This document shows positions 18,038 through 26,970 of a DNA stretch of 64,000 bases, one piece after another. A program made the translations under genes and the position numbers. Position 1 is the first letter of the stretch, and every line of letters begins with the position of its first letter. This DNA is from an uncultured Bacteroidales bacterium (lineage in GTDB: Bacteria; Bacteroidota; Bacteroidia; Bacteroidales; F082), in contig CAMYXP010000001.1 in NCBI GenBank assembly GCA_947303085.1, forward strand, positions 496,001 through 560,000, read 5' to 3'. The notes beneath the pieces are model-generated. The model was not told where the DNA came from. It ran no database searches and saw only the letters and a program-made list of their open reading frames with translations.

Positions 18038-18871
18038 TTACCATTTTGATGAGCCGCCGCCACCACCGAAGTGACCGCCGCCGAAGCCTCCGAATCCACC
18101 TGAGCTGCCGCCCCATGAGCCGCCGCTCGAGCCGCCCCAGCTGCCTCCGCCGCCACCTCTTCTGGTGTTCGACAGAAGGATGCCCCACAACAAACCTCTC
18201 CAGAATCCGCCTTTGCCTCCGGAATTGCCGTTTTTGTTCTTACCTGCACTGAGTATCACTAAGATAAAAATCAAAAACAATATGCCTACAAAAGTACCCA
18301 AGGCATCGTCGTCATCGTCTGATTTGCTTGTGTATTTGTCGCTTTTGTAAGCGCCAGATGCCAGTCCTATAATGGCATTGACAGCATTGTCGATACCTTT
18401 ATAATAATCGTTTTCCTTGAAGGCAGGAATCATCTCTTTCGTGCGGATGCCGTAATTCACAGCGTCGGTGATGTAAGGCTCCATGCCGTAGCCGACCTGA
18501 ATGGAGACATCGCCAAGCTCATCGGCTGTCTTTGGCTTTACCAAAATCACGACACCGTTGTTGTTCTTGGTGCCTACGCCCCATGTCTCGCCAATCTGAT
18601 AGGCGAAATCGTCGGATGTGGTACCGTTGAGACTTTTAACCGTTACCACGCAAATCTGGGTGGAGGTGCTGTCGTTGTATGCGACAAGCTTTTGCTCCAA
18701 CGCGCGTTCCTGCTTGTCGGTCAGGATGTCGGCGAAGTCGTTGACCAGACGGGGAGGATTTGGCCTTGCCGGGATTTTCTGAGCAAAACCGAGGCTTGAC
18801 AACAACAAAAAACCCATCAGGCAAAGACATGCCTTTGCCCAACGGGTTGTTTTATGATTGGTCATCATCAT
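18038..18871 (-). CDS. TPM-domain membrane protein (YgcG type) with Gly-rich tail
   Basis: 277 residues: signal peptide (about 1-30), TPM domain at about 38-165 (opening PPRLVNDFADILT), a transmembrane helix around 195-212 (FVGILFLIFILVIL), and a C-terminal tail dominated by GGSWGGSSGG-type repeats ending in GGSSKW. TPM proteins are poorly understood; one plant member is linked to photosystem II repair, and bacterial ones commonly sit beside lemA, as here. The one-base overlap with the lemA stop suggests the two proteins act together in the envelope. The signal-peptide codons contain a nested palindrome. Confidence 0.88.
   Translation of the reverse strand: MMMTNHKTTRWAKACLCLMGFLLLSSLGFAQKIPARPNPPRLVNDFADILTDKQERALEQKLVAYNDSTSTQICVVTVKSLNGTTSDDFAYQIGETWGVGTKNNNGVVILVKPKTADELGDVSIQVGYGMEPYITDAVNYGIRTKEMIPAFKENDYYKGIDNAVNAIIGLASGAYKSDKYTSKSDDDDDALGTFVGILFLIFILVILSAGKNKNGNSGGKGGFWRGLLWGILLSNTRRGGGGGSWGGSSGGSWGGSSGGFGGFGGGHFGGGGGSSKW
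18801..18852. repeat. Nested palindrome in the TPM signal-peptide codons
   Basis: Inner near-palindrome GGCAAAGACATGCCTTTGCC at 18820-18839 is flanked by AACCC/GGGTT and AACAA/TTGTT arms. The CATGCCTT centre resembles the murB double palindrome. It encodes part of the n- and h-region of the signal peptide. Confidence 0.45.
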
Positions 18872-19464
18872 TAGAATTCAACTTTTGGCGCTGTTTCAGC
18901 TCCTGCTTGTGCCTTGAAATATCCGACTTTCTCGAAATCGAACATGTTGGCGATGATGTTACGAGGGAACATTCTGATGTACTGGTTGTATTCCTTAGCT
19001 CTCTCGTTGAATTTCTGGCGCTCGACCGTGATGCGGTTCTCGGTGCCTTCAAGCTGCGACTGCAATGCGAGGAAGTTCTCGTTTGCCTTCAGGTCAGGAT
19101 ATCTTTCGATGCTGACAAGAAGTCGTGACAATGCGCCCGACAGCTGGTCTTGAGCTTCCTGGAACTGTGCGAGTTGTTCAGGAGTGATGTTGCTCGGGTC
19201 GATGGTGATGCCTGTAGCCTTGGCACGTGCCTCGATGACTGCTGTCAGTGTTCCCTGCTCGTGTTCGGCATAGCCTTTCACTGTCGCGACGAGGTTAGGG
19301 ATGAGGTCGGCACGACGCTGGTAGACGTTCTCCACCTGTGCCCATTGAGCCTCAACGCCTTCCTGGCGCTGAACCATGCCGTTGTATGAACCTTTAATCC
19401 AAGCGTAAATAGCCAAAATGACTACAACGATAATGATGATTGTGATTAAGCCTTTCTTTTTCAT
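18871..19464 (-). CDS. lemA: LemA family protein
   Basis: 197 residues. One N-terminal transmembrane helix (about 5-23) is followed by the family block YNGMVQRQEGVEAQWAQVEN and RRADLIPNLVATVKGY at about 45-65, then a long alpha-helical region, ending in a short tail. LemA proteins are small membrane-anchored helical bundles of unclear function. Pairing with a TPM/YgcG gene is the common arrangement and is seen here with a one-base TAATG overlap. The start is ATG 19464, 18 bases below the htpG stop, so it may be transcribed with htpG. Confidence 0.94.
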   Translation of the reverse strand: MKKKGLITIIIIVVVILAIYAWIKGSYNGMVQRQEGVEAQWAQVENVYQRRADLIPNLVATVKGYAEHEQGTLTAVIEARAKATGITIDPSNITPEQLAQFQEAQDQLSGALSRLLVSIERYPDLKANENFLALQSQLEGTENRITVERQKFNERAKEYNQYIRMFPRNIIANMFDFEKVGYFKAQAGAETAPKVEF

Positions 19465-19482
19465 TGTAATTAGGTTTAAATG

Positions 19483-21384
19483 TTATTTAATTGTGTTAAA
19501 ATTCCTCTTAATAAACTCGCTCAGTTCTTTTCCTTTCAACAAGTTCTTCGACAAACGGGCGAGGTCGTACAACTGTGTGATGACGGCTTTACGGTCTTCT
19601 TCGCTCTTCTCCAGCAGCGTCGCGATGGCGGCGTTGTTGGTGTTGAGCATCAGGGTGTAGCTGTCAGGCATGTCGCCCCACATCGGCATTCCGCCCATCT
19701 GGTTCATCTCCTTGTAACGGCGCATCCACTCGTTTTGGATGATCTCGACAGGAGCCTCAGTCTCGTCCAGAGTGCTGAACTCAACATTGAAATGCGTCTT
19801 GTCGATGATGTCCTCAAACGCCTTCTTAACCTCTTCCTTCTGCTTGTCGTCGAGCTTCGATTCCTTCTTAACATCCTCTTTTTCAATGAGTTTGTCGATG
19901 GTATTCGAGTCGACTCTTGCAAATGAAGTATGCTCAAACTTCTGCTCAAACGTGCTGATGAAGTGCGAGTCGAGCATGCCGTCGAGCATCAAGACATTGT
20001 AGCCGCGTTCTTTTGCCTTTTCAATGTTGGTGTATTGCTCGTCCTGATTTGTCGCGTACAAATATACGACATTTCCGTCTTTGTTCTTCTGATTTTCTTC
20101 AATTAATTTTTTGTATTCTTCGATGGTATAATATTTGCCGTCGGTATCTTTGAAAAGCATAAATTTTTCAGCTCTTTCGAAGAATTTAGGGTCGGCGATC
20201 ATGCCATAAACGATGAAAATCTTGATGTCGTCCCATTTCTTTTCATAATCTTCGCGGTCTTTTTTGAAGAGTTCCTCAAGTTTTTCGGCCACTTTCTTAG
20301 TGATATAACTCGAGATTTTCTTCACGTTCTGGTCATTCTGTAGGAACGAACGGCTCACATTCAACGGGATATCCGGTGAGTCAATCACACCATGCAAAAG
20401 ACTTAAAAAGTCAGGCAAAATGCCCTCGACTGAATCGGTCACGAACACCTCGTTGCAATAGAGTTGAATCTTGTTGCGCTGGAACTCGTAACGGTTCGAA
20501 ATCTTAGGAAAATAAAGGATTCCCGTAAGGTTGAACGGGTAGTCGACGTTCAGATGGATGTGGAACATCGGCTCGGTGAAGTTCATCGGGTACAGAGTGT
20601 GATAGAACTCGTTGTATTCCTTGTCCTCGATTGTCGATGGAGCTTTCTTCCAAAGTGGAGCCACATCGTTGATAATCCAAGGTTTTTCAACTTCTTTGGT
20701 CTTCTGCTTGCCGTCTTTGTCTTTTTCACCTTCAATCGGCTCCTGCACTTTCTTGGTTCCGAATTGAATCGGCACCGACATGAATTTGCAGTATTTGTTG
20801 AGCAACTCACGAATCTTGCTTTCCTCTAGGAAATCAGCGCAATCGTCTGAAACATAGAGGATTACGTCGGTACCGCGGTTGCCTTTCGCTATAGGGTTCA
20901 TAGTATACTCAGGCGAGCCGTCGCACTCCCAGATAACGCCTTTTTCATCGGCTTTCTGAGCGTATGATTTAGTGATCAGTGATACTTTTGACGACACCAT
21001 GAAAGCTGAGTAGAAGCCCAAGCCAAAATGTCCGATGATGTTGGCAGCCTCGGCCTCGCTGTTGGTCTTGAATTTCTCCACAAACTCAGTGGCGCCTGAG
21101 AAAGCGATCTGGTTGATGTATTTGTCGACCTCTTCCTCTGTCATACCGATGCCGTTATCGCGCACTGTGATGGTCTTTTTCTTCTTATCGACCTCAACTT
21201 TGATGGTCAAATCGCCTAACTCGCCGTTGAATTCGCCAGCACTGGCTAATGTTTTCAGCTTCTGCGTGGCATCCACAGCGTTACTGATTATCTCACGTAA
21301 AAAAATCTCGTTTTCCGAGTATAAAAACTTTTTAATCACCGGAAAAATGTTTTCCGTTTTAACTCCAATTGATCCGTTTGCCAT
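19483..21384 (-). CDS. htpG: Chaperone HtpG (Hsp90)
   Basis: 633 residues, normal for HtpG. The N-terminal GHKL ATPase carries LREIISNAVDA (about 29-40), DNGIGMT (about 76-82) and GHFGLGFYSAF, followed by middle and C-terminal dimerisation domains. It is an ATP-driven chaperone for partly folded proteins. The 5' leader is unusual: about 170 bases separate the ATG from a promoter-like motif at 21555-21597 that closely resembles the one upstream of grpE, and most of this gap is a mosaic of hairpin repeats. That suggests heat-shock control shared with grpE-dnaJ. Confidence 0.98.
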   Translation of the reverse strand: MANGSIGVKTENIFPVIKKFLYSENEIFLREIISNAVDATQKLKTLASAGEFNGELGDLTIKVEVDKKKKTITVRDNGIGMTEEEVDKYINQIAFSGATEFVEKFKTNSEAEAANIIGHFGLGFYSAFMVSSKVSLITKSYAQKADEKGVIWECDGSPEYTMNPIAKGNRGTDVILYVSDDCADFLEESKIRELLNKYCKFMSVPIQFGTKKVQEPIEGEKDKDGKQKTKEVEKPWIINDVAPLWKKAPSTIEDKEYNEFYHTLYPMNFTEPMFHIHLNVDYPFNLTGILYFPKISNRYEFQRNKIQLYCNEVFVTDSVEGILPDFLSLLHGVIDSPDIPLNVSRSFLQNDQNVKKISSYITKKVAEKLEELFKKDREDYEKKWDDIKIFIVYGMIADPKFFERAEKFMLFKDTDGKYYTIEEYKKLIEENQKNKDGNVVYLYATNQDEQYTNIEKAKERGYNVLMLDGMLDSHFISTFEQKFEHTSFARVDSNTIDKLIEKEDVKKESKLDDKQKEEVKKAFEDIIDKTHFNVEFSTLDETEAPVEIIQNEWMRRYKEMNQMGGMPMWGDMPDSYTLMLNTNNAAIATLLEKSEEDRKAVITQLYDLARLSKNLLKGKELSEFIKRNFNTIK

Positions 21385-21418
21385 AATATTATTATTTTTA
21401 ATTTCTTATTTCCTTTTT

Positions 21419-21552
21419 TGTTGGCTTTGCCCCAGATTGTCTCAGGTGCGTTGGCCCGCGCCAGACGGCGGTCAGAGCTTCGGCTGGCGCTTGACTTTTT
21501 GGTTACTTTTTTGTCAAGAAAAAAGTAACAAGAAACCTCGTCCGTAGGACGA
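21419..21552. repeat. Mosaic of three hairpin repeats in the htpG leader
   Basis: Three inverted repeats in tandem: GCGCCAG/CTGGCGC at about 21457-21490 with a 19-base interior; GTTACTTTTTT/AAAAAAGTAAC, an 11-base perfect stem at 21502-21529; and TCGTCC-gta-GGACGA at 21538-21552. The block is GC-richer than the surrounding spacer and does not code. Confidence 0.7.
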
Positions 21553-21554
21553 TT

Positions 21555-21597
21555 ATATCAAATATTATGCCAAAATAAAAGTACTGACAAAATGTCA
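21555..21597 (-). promoter_or_regulatory. Composite heat-shock-type promoter motif upstream of htpG
   Basis: Minus strand: dyad TGACATTTTGTCA, nine bases, then TTTTGGCATAATATTTGAT. The grpE leader has a 13-base partial dyad, the same nine-base gap, and TTTTGGCATGAATTTTGAT. TGGCA-N6-TTGAT is one base from the sigma-54 pattern TGGCA-N6-TTGCW. AATATTTG is alternatively one base from the housekeeping -7 box. Confidence 0.55.
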
Positions 21598-21607
21598 ATA
21601 TTTTTTG

Positions 21608-21615
21608 TAATTTTG
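21608..21615 (+). promoter_or_regulatory. -7 box for the methyltransferase gene
   Basis: TAATTTTG followed by CAAAA, 15 bases upstream of the ATG at 21631; divergent from the htpG promoter. Confidence 0.6.
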
Positions 21616-21630
21616 CAAAAAAGATTTTAA

Positions 21631-22797
21631 ATGGAAAAATTCTTCGAAAAACTTGATTCGGCACTCAAAAACAACGCTTTGGTAAAAATGACATTATCGA
21701 AGCCGTTGGCGAAAAATAATGAGTTGCGAAACATTTATGTTAAGCCTATATTGTTGAAAGACAATAAGATGTATCAGTTTACCTATCGTTATGAGCGCCG
21801 TGACGAAACGAAGAATTTTAATGCTGGTCAGACGATGGAGCAGGTGAAAAATCTCGTTCCTGAAGTGTTTCAGAACGTGTCGCTTTTCACCATTTCGGAA
21901 GATGTGACTCTGCTTGTCAGCAAGAAAGGCAAGCCCACGCTGATGTGCAAGGCTGTGAAGGAGCAGCGCGCGCAGAATTTGAGCCACGACCATGAGAAAC
22001 AACGTCTGATTGACCCATCGAATCCTTGGTGGCATCTCCTTGGACTGACATCACGCGAAGGCAAGGTTTTGGCCGACATGCAGCATAAATTCAAGCAGAT
22101 TTGCAAATACGTTGAAATCGTTGACGGCGTTATGCGTCAGACCAAATTTGATGACGAAATCCATATCGCCGACATGGGAGCAGGGAAGGGTTATTTGACG
22201 TTCGCTTTGTATGAATATCTTACCACTCATTACGACAAGAAAATCGTGATGGAAGGAGTGGAGATTCGTAAGGATTTGGTGCTGAAAATCAATGATATTA
22301 TTGAAAAATGCAAACTGCAGAATTTCAAATTCATTGAAAATTCCATTGAAGATTACAAACCATCAAATCTCGATGTCCTTATCGCCCTTCACGCCTGCGA
22401 CACTGCTACCGACGACGCTATATTAAAAGGTATTCGTAACAATGCGAAATTGATAATCTGTGCGCCGTGTTGTCACAAACAGATTCGTCGTGAGATGGAG
22501 AAATCTGGCAAGACTGATGCTATGACGCGATTCGGCATTTTCCTTGAGCGTCAGGCGGTTATGATTACCGATGCGGTACGAGCCCTCGTCCTCGAATATT
22601 GCGGCTACAAAACCCAGGTTATGGAGTTTATCGAGATTGACAACACCCCGAAAAACGTGCTTTTGGTAGGTAGAAAATCCGACAAACCTGTTGATAAAGA
22701 AGCGATTGCAGCACAAATTAGAGGCCTGCTCGAGCAATACGGAATTGGGGAGCATTATTTGTGGAAAAATCTATGGAAAAATTGTCGTACGTATTAA
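21631..22797 (+). CDS. SAM-dependent methyltransferase (Methyltransf_32-like)
   Basis: 388 residues. The N-terminal 150 or so have no motif I recognise and may bind the substrate. The C-terminal half is a class I methyltransferase with motif I IADMGAGKGYLTF (about 176-188), an acidic EGVEIRKDL after strand 2, and ALHACDTATDDA (about 254-265). A CAPCCHKQIR stretch follows. The ALHACD and CCHKQ pattern is what I associate with the Methyltransf_32 group, some of whose members act on RNA, but the target cannot be read from sequence. It has its own promoter and is followed 66 bases later by ilvE. Confidence 0.8.
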   Translation: MEKFFEKLDSALKNNALVKMTLSKPLAKNNELRNIYVKPILLKDNKMYQFTYRYERRDETKNFNAGQTMEQVKNLVPEVFQNVSLFTISEDVTLLVSKKGKPTLMCKAVKEQRAQNLSHDHEKQRLIDPSNPWWHLLGLTSREGKVLADMQHKFKQICKYVEIVDGVMRQTKFDDEIHIADMGAGKGYLTFALYEYLTTHYDKKIVMEGVEIRKDLVLKINDIIEKCKLQNFKFIENSIEDYKPSNLDVLIALHACDTATDDAILKGIRNNAKLIICAPCCHKQIRREMEKSGKTDAMTRFGIFLERQAVMITDAVRALVLEYCGYKTQVMEFIEIDNTPKNVLLVGRKSDKPVDKEAIAAQIRGLLEQYGIGEHYLWKNLWKNCRTY

Positions 22798-22807
22798 AAT
22801 AATTTTG

Positions 22808-22815
22808 TATCTTTG
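22808..22815 (+). promoter_or_regulatory. -7 box for ilvE
   Basis: TATCTTTG followed by CAATCC, 48 bases upstream of the ilvE ATG; a TTG at 22782-22784 is 23 bases away. Confidence 0.6.
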
Positions 22816-22863
22816 CAATCCAGGAAAACGATTAGAATTATTAACACAAAATAAAAAAATATC

Positions 22864-23886
22864 ATGCAAAACATCGATTGGGGATCACTCCCATTTGGTT
22901 ATTATCCAACAAATTACAATGTCCGTTGCCATTACAGAAACGGCGAATGGGGCGAGTTAGAGTACTGCTCAGAGACAACTATCAACATTCACATGGCTGC
23001 AACATGCTTGCACTATGGCCAGGAGGCTTTTGAAGGTTTGAAGGCACACCGCGGCGCTGACGGTAAGGTGCGTATCTTCCGTTTGGACGAGAACGCTAAA
23101 CGTTTGCAGTCGTCATGCGACGGTATCTGCATGCCACGTTTCCCAATGGAGAAATTCGAGGAAGCCATGATCAAATGCGTGCAGCTCAACAAAGAATTCA
23201 TCCCAACATACGAAAGCGGTGCTTCATTGTATCTCCGTCCATTAATTATAGGTACTGGCGCACGCGTTGGTGTGAAACCGGCTGACGAATATCTTTTCAT
23301 CGTGTTCGCAACACCTGTCGGACCTTACTTCAAAGGCGGCTTCCAGGCTAACCCATACGTCATCACACGTAAATATGACCGTTCGGCACCTCTCGGAACA
23401 GGTGTCTACAAAGTCGGCGGTAACTATGCGGCATCGTTGCGCGCTCACACCGAGGCTTGCCACGGCGGTCAGTACGCTTGCGAATTCTATCTCGACGCAA
23501 AAGAAAAGAAATATATCGATGAAGCTGGCGCAGCTAACTTCTTCGCAGTGAAAAACAACACATACATCACTCCACAGTCAACATCAATCCTTCCTTCAAT
23601 CACTAACAAGAGCTTGATGCAGATCGCTGAAACTCTCGGCATGAAGGTTGAACGTCGCCCTGTGGCAGAAGAAGAACTCGCTACATTCGAAGAGGCAGGC
23701 GCATGCGGCACAGCAGCTGTCATCAGCCCTATCTCACGCATCGACGACCCGGAGACCGGCAAGAGCTACACCTTCGGTGACGGCAAACCAGGTCCATGGA
23801 GCCAGAAACTTTACAACAAACTTCGTGGAATCCAGACAGGTCTTGAAAAAGACGAGTTCGGCTGGAACACCATAATTGAGATTTAA
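22864..23886 (+). CDS. ilvE: Branched-chain amino acid aminotransferase
   Basis: 340 residues, fold-type IV PLP enzyme. The PLP Lys is residue 183 in YKVGGNYAAS; YIDEAGAANFFAV and the C-terminal GTAAVISPISRI complete the class II BCAT signature. It transfers the amino group between glutamate and the 2-oxo acids of Leu, Ile and Val. Codon use in this gene looks strongly biased, like the ribosomal genes in the same window, suggesting high expression. It stands alone, with a promoter upstream and a good intrinsic terminator 25 bases after the stop. Confidence 0.97.
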   Translation: MQNIDWGSLPFGYYPTNYNVRCHYRNGEWGELEYCSETTINIHMAATCLHYGQEAFEGLKAHRGADGKVRIFRLDENAKRLQSSCDGICMPRFPMEKFEEAMIKCVQLNKEFIPTYESGASLYLRPLIIGTGARVGVKPADEYLFIVFATPVGPYFKGGFQANPYVITRKYDRSAPLGTGVYKVGGNYAASLRAHTEACHGGQYACEFYLDAKEKKYIDEAGAANFFAVKNNTYITPQSTSILPSITNKSLMQIAETLGMKVERRPVAEEELATFEEAGACGTAAVISPISRIDDPETGKSYTFGDGKPGPWSQKLYNKLRGIQTGLEKDEFGWNTIIEI

Positions 23887-23910
23887 TAGTTTTTAAAATT
23901 ATTTTTCAAA

Positions 23911-23947
23911 AAAACACGTCATTTTTGCATGGCGTGTTTTTATTTTT
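23911..23947 (+). terminator. Intrinsic terminator of ilvE
   Basis: Twelve-base stem AAAACACGTCAT / ATGGCGTGTTTT (one G-T wobble), six-base loop, followed by TATTTTTTT, 25 bases after the ilvE stop. Confidence 0.85.
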
Positions 23948-23950
23948 TTG

Positions 23951-23958
23951 TATTTTTG
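23951..23958 (+). promoter_or_regulatory. -7 box for the Omp28-like gene
   Basis: TATTTTTG followed by TAG, 38 bases upstream of ATG 23996. It supports that start, because more upstream in-frame starts would lie in or next to the promoter. Confidence 0.55.
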
Positions 23959-23995
23959 TAGTTTAAAAATGAATAATTGTTTAAAAATAAAAACT

Positions 23996-25750
23996 ATGAA
24001 GAAATTTACTTTCGCTTTAATGGCTTTGCTGGCAACATTTTTCACAATGAATGCTCAGCAATATGTATCGACAGAGCCTGCCAACAGGAACGTCATCCTT
24101 GAGGAATTCACAGGCCGTAACTGCGGCTATTGCCCTGAAGGACATGTGATTGCAAACAACATCATGGAAACTAATCCTGGCCGCGCATGGGCTATCAACG
24201 TGCATGCGGGTAGTTATGCTCCAACTACTTATCCTAATTTCAACACATCGTGTTCATCGACTATTTTAGGCGGCTTCTCGGTGAGCGGTTTCCCTTCAGG
24301 AGTTGTTAACCGTTCAACCTCAGCTGCACAAGGCCGTGGCGCATGGGCTAGTCTTGCTAATCAGCAGTTGGCTCAAGCCGCTGAATGCAATGTGGCCGGT
24401 TCCGTGAGAATCAATCCTGGCACACGCATGGCATCAATCACTGTTGAGGTTTACTACACCGGCAACAGCAGCTCAAACCAGAATTATCTTACTGTAGCAA
24501 TGCTTCAGGACAGCATCATGGGCTCACAGTCAGGTATGTCTAGCAATCCATCACAGGTAATTGGTAGTCAGTATTGCCACATGCACATCTTGCGTGACAT
24601 GGTTACTCCGACATGGGGCGAGGCCATTACTCCAACCACACAAGGCACTTTGATTACAAAAACTTACGAATATCAGATTCCTGAAAGCATCGGCAATCCT
24701 AACGGAGTCGAGGTCATTCTTGACCATATTTTCTTCCTTGCATGGGTTTCAGAGCAATATCAGGGAACACCTACACGCCCGATCTTGAACGCTTGCGAGC
24801 TTACCAAGACATTCATGACCGACGAGCCTATCAACCCTTCAATGGGTGCTGTCGCTCAGATGATTAATGCAAAATGCAGCATTGAGAAAGATTTCAATTT
24901 CACTCTCACAAACATCGGAACAAATGTCTTGACATCAATCAAGTTTAATGCTCAGATTGCTGGAAATACACACGAGTTCGAATATAATGGCTCGATTCCG
25001 TCAGGTGATAATACCAAAATTGACTTCTCAATGGATATCCCTTACGGCTCATACAACGGAACTCTGAACATCACTGAAGCCAACGGCCAGCCTTTCGAGT
25101 CATCGATGGCATTCGCAGCTGAATCACACGAATGGGTTGAGTTGGAGATTAATGATGAGACTACATCACTTAAGGTGTTTATCGTTCAGGATCAATGGGG
25201 TGAGCAAACAACATGGGATATCGTCAACTCGGCTGGTGAAATGATTGCACATGGTGGTCCTTACTCACACCTCATCGGCTCTGGCGCGACACAGGTTAAT
25301 GTTGAGAATGTTACCGGCATCCCGACCGATGAATGCTATCTGTTCAGAATTTACGACAGTAACAACAATGGTATCTGCTGCAACTTCGGCAATGGTTATT
25401 ACTATATCAAAGATGCCGGTGGACATGAGATTATCCATGGCGACGGCGATTTCGGATCGATGGCTTATCATAACATCTCGATAACAAAAGACCATACTTC
25501 GGTTAGCGAGAGTGTCGCTGAAAACGGCTTGAACATTTATCCTAACCCGGCTAACAGCAAAATCTTCGTCGAAGGCGAAAATGTTAGCGTTGTTGAGGTT
25601 TATAACTCGTTGGGTCAGAAGGTGTTAACTGCCGAAGGCACAGAAAACACATCAGTGAATGTCGCCTCATTCGAGAACGGCGTTTACGTGGTGAGAGTCA
25701 TCACCAACGACGGTGGCATCGCTACAAAGAAGGTGACAATAGCACACTAG
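23996..25750 (+). CDS. Omp28-like secreted protein with T9SS C-terminal sorting domain
   Basis: 584 residues from ATG 23996 (MKKFTFALMAL), which puts the signal peptide at the N-terminus. After cleavage near FTMNAQ the protein opens with an Omp28/thioredoxin-like segment, including RNVILEEFTGRNCGYCPEGH with a CxxC at Cys43/Cys46. A central beta-rich region follows, and the last 75 residues or so (from ENGLNIYPNPANSK) form a type A sorting domain ending KKVTIAH. The product should cross the outer membrane by the type IX system and be surface-attached or released. Whether the CxxC is redox-active is unknown. It is followed six bases later by the thioesterase gene. Confidence 0.9.
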   Translation: MKKFTFALMALLATFFTMNAQQYVSTEPANRNVILEEFTGRNCGYCPEGHVIANNIMETNPGRAWAINVHAGSYAPTTYPNFNTSCSSTILGGFSVSGFPSGVVNRSTSAAQGRGAWASLANQQLAQAAECNVAGSVRINPGTRMASITVEVYYTGNSSSNQNYLTVAMLQDSIMGSQSGMSSNPSQVIGSQYCHMHILRDMVTPTWGEAITPTTQGTLITKTYEYQIPESIGNPNGVEVILDHIFFLAWVSEQYQGTPTRPILNACELTKTFMTDEPINPSMGAVAQMINAKCSIEKDFNFTLTNIGTNVLTSIKFNAQIAGNTHEFEYNGSIPSGDNTKIDFSMDIPYGSYNGTLNITEANGQPFESSMAFAAESHEWVELEINDETTSLKVFIVQDQWGEQTTWDIVNSAGEMIAHGGPYSHLIGSGATQVNVENVTGIPTDECYLFRIYDSNNNGICCNFGNGYYYIKDAGGHEIIHGDGDFGSMAYHNISITKDHTSVSESVAENGLNIYPNPANSKIFVEGENVSVVEVYNSLGQKVLTAEGTENTSVNVASFENGVYVVRVITNDGGIATKKVTIAH

Positions 25751-25756
25751 TTTGAC

Positions 25757-26152
25757 ATGTTCTCGTGCCCTATACAAATTAGAATGAGCGATCTCGACCC
25801 GTTTGACCATGTCAACAACGGGGCGCAATGCAATCTCTTCGATTACGGTCGTAGCCAGTATTTCGAGCATCTGTTCAACCATGAGATTGACTGGATGAAA
25901 TTCAGCTACGTGCTTGTTCATGTGGAACTTGATTTCAAAAAACCCGTGAAGATTCACGACCAGATTGTGTGTGAGACAGAGGTTTATGAAGTAGGGCATT
26001 CGAGTTTTAAGATGCGTCAGCACCTAAAAAACGCTGTGACAAACGACATTCTGACCGTTTGTCACAGCGTTATTGTTTGTATCGACCGAGCAAAAAACGT
26101 GCCTATGGAGATTCCTGACGCCGATAAATTTATGCTCGGTTTCAGCTTCTAA
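25757..26152 (+). CDS. Acyl-CoA thioesterase, 4HBT/YbgC-like hotdog protein
   Basis: 131 residues. [18 protein letters not shown] at about 5-22 is the hotdog active-site region: the first Asp of [10 protein letters not shown] corresponds to the catalytic Asp of 4-hydroxybenzoyl-CoA thioesterases. The following [13 protein letters not shown] forms the central helix. These enzymes hydrolyse acyl-CoA or acyl-ACP; the chain length is unknown. The 3' part of the gene holds a perfect 16-base inverted repeat. It reads toward pyrF, with a four-base overlap of the two 3' ends. Confidence 0.85.
   Translation: MFSCPIQIRMSDLDPFDHVNNGAQCNLFDYGRSQYFEHLFNHEIDWMKFSYVLVHVELDFKKPVKIHDQIVCETEVYEVGHSSFKMRQHLKNAVTNDILTVCHSVIVCIDRAKNVPMEIPDADKFMLGFSF
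26030..26071. repeat. Perfect 16-base inverted repeat inside the thioesterase gene
   Basis: AACGCTGTGACAAACG, a ten-base loop, then the exact complement CGTTTGTCACAGCGTT. It lies 78-120 bases before the convergent gene ends. No T-tract follows on the plus strand. Confidence 0.6.
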
Positions 26153-26958
26153 AGCACTGCGGCCATCTGTTTTTGCAGCTTCTCAGCCTCTTCAGCGGCT
26201 CTCTCCGCGAAATCTTCGCCGTTTGAAGCATAGATGATGCCTCTCGACGAGTTCACTATAAGTCCACAGTCTTTATTCAATCCAAATTTCGCAACTGCTT
26301 GCAAATCACCACCTTGTGCTCCGACACCTGGAACGAGCAGGAAGCTGTCTGGCATCATCTTACGAATCTCGCCGAGTTCCTCTGGATGTGTGGCACCAAC
26401 CACGTACATCATCTTCTCGCTGTTGGCCCACTCTGTAGACTTCAAAAGCACATTTTTATAGAGTTCCTTGCCGTCGGCGTTGAGATATTGGAAATCTTTC
26501 GATCCTTTGTTCGATGTCAGAGCAAGCAAAATAACCCATTTACCATCAAAACCGAGGAAAGGTTCCACTGAATCGACACCCATGTAAGGTGCCACCGTGA
26601 TGGCATCAGCTTTCAAAGTTTCAAAGAAAGCACGGGCGTAGTTGGCTGAAGTGTTGCCGATATCACCACGTTTTGCGTCGGCGATGACGAACATCTCAGG
26701 ATAGTTCTCCTTGATGTAATTGATTGTCTTTTCGAGACTTAGCCATCCTTTAGCACCATAAACCTCGTAAAATGCGGTGTTAGGTTTGTAGGCTATGGCA
26801 TATTTCGCTGTAGCGTCGATGATAGCTTTGTTAAACGCAAAGACCGGATCGTCTTCCTTCAGCAAATGCTGCGGAATCTTCTTGATATCGGTGTCGAGAC
26901 CGACACAAAGAAACGATTTCTTCGCTCTAATCTGGTTGATTATATCTTGTTTTTTCAT
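26149..26958 (-). CDS. pyrF: Orotidine 5'-phosphate decarboxylase, type 2
   Basis: 269 residues, the longer type 2 (mycobacterial/Myxococcus-like) form. The catalytic [10 protein letters not shown] (about 93-102) contains the Lys and Asp residues that drive decarboxylation of OMP to UMP, the last step of pyrimidine synthesis. FLCVGLDTD near residue 16 is the opening substrate-binding strand, and PGVGAQGGD the phosphate loop. It lies after prfA in a minus-strand run (purM-prfA-pyrF), with a seven-base repeat array in the 65-base gap before its ATG. Confidence 0.96.
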   Translation of the reverse strand: MKKQDIINQIRAKKSFLCVGLDTDIKKIPQHLLKEDDPVFAFNKAIIDATAKYAIAYKPNTAFYEVYGAKGWLSLEKTINYIKENYPEMFVIADAKRGDIGNTSANYARAFFETLKADAITVAPYMGVDSVEPFLGFDGKWVILLALTSNKGSKDFQYLNADGKELYKNVLLKSTEWANSEKMMYVVGATHPEELGEIRKMMPDSFLLVPGVGAQGGDLQAVAKFGLNKDCGLIVNSSRGIIYASNGEDFAERAAEEAEKLQKQMAAVL

Positions 26959-26970
26959 AAAATTTCAAAA

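Noticed and set aside
18028..18249. Open frame adding 74 residues to the N-terminus of the FtsE-like ATPase
   Set aside because: It is the antisense of the Gly-rich tail of the TPM gene and is itself Ala/Ser-rich without family similarity; the canonical start MSNVISIKNGSV is at 18027.
23948..23995. Upstream in-frame starts of the Omp28-like gene (MYFCSLKMNNCL)
   Set aside because: They lie in or just after the -7 box and would push the signal peptide inward; ATG 23996 gives a normal signal peptide.
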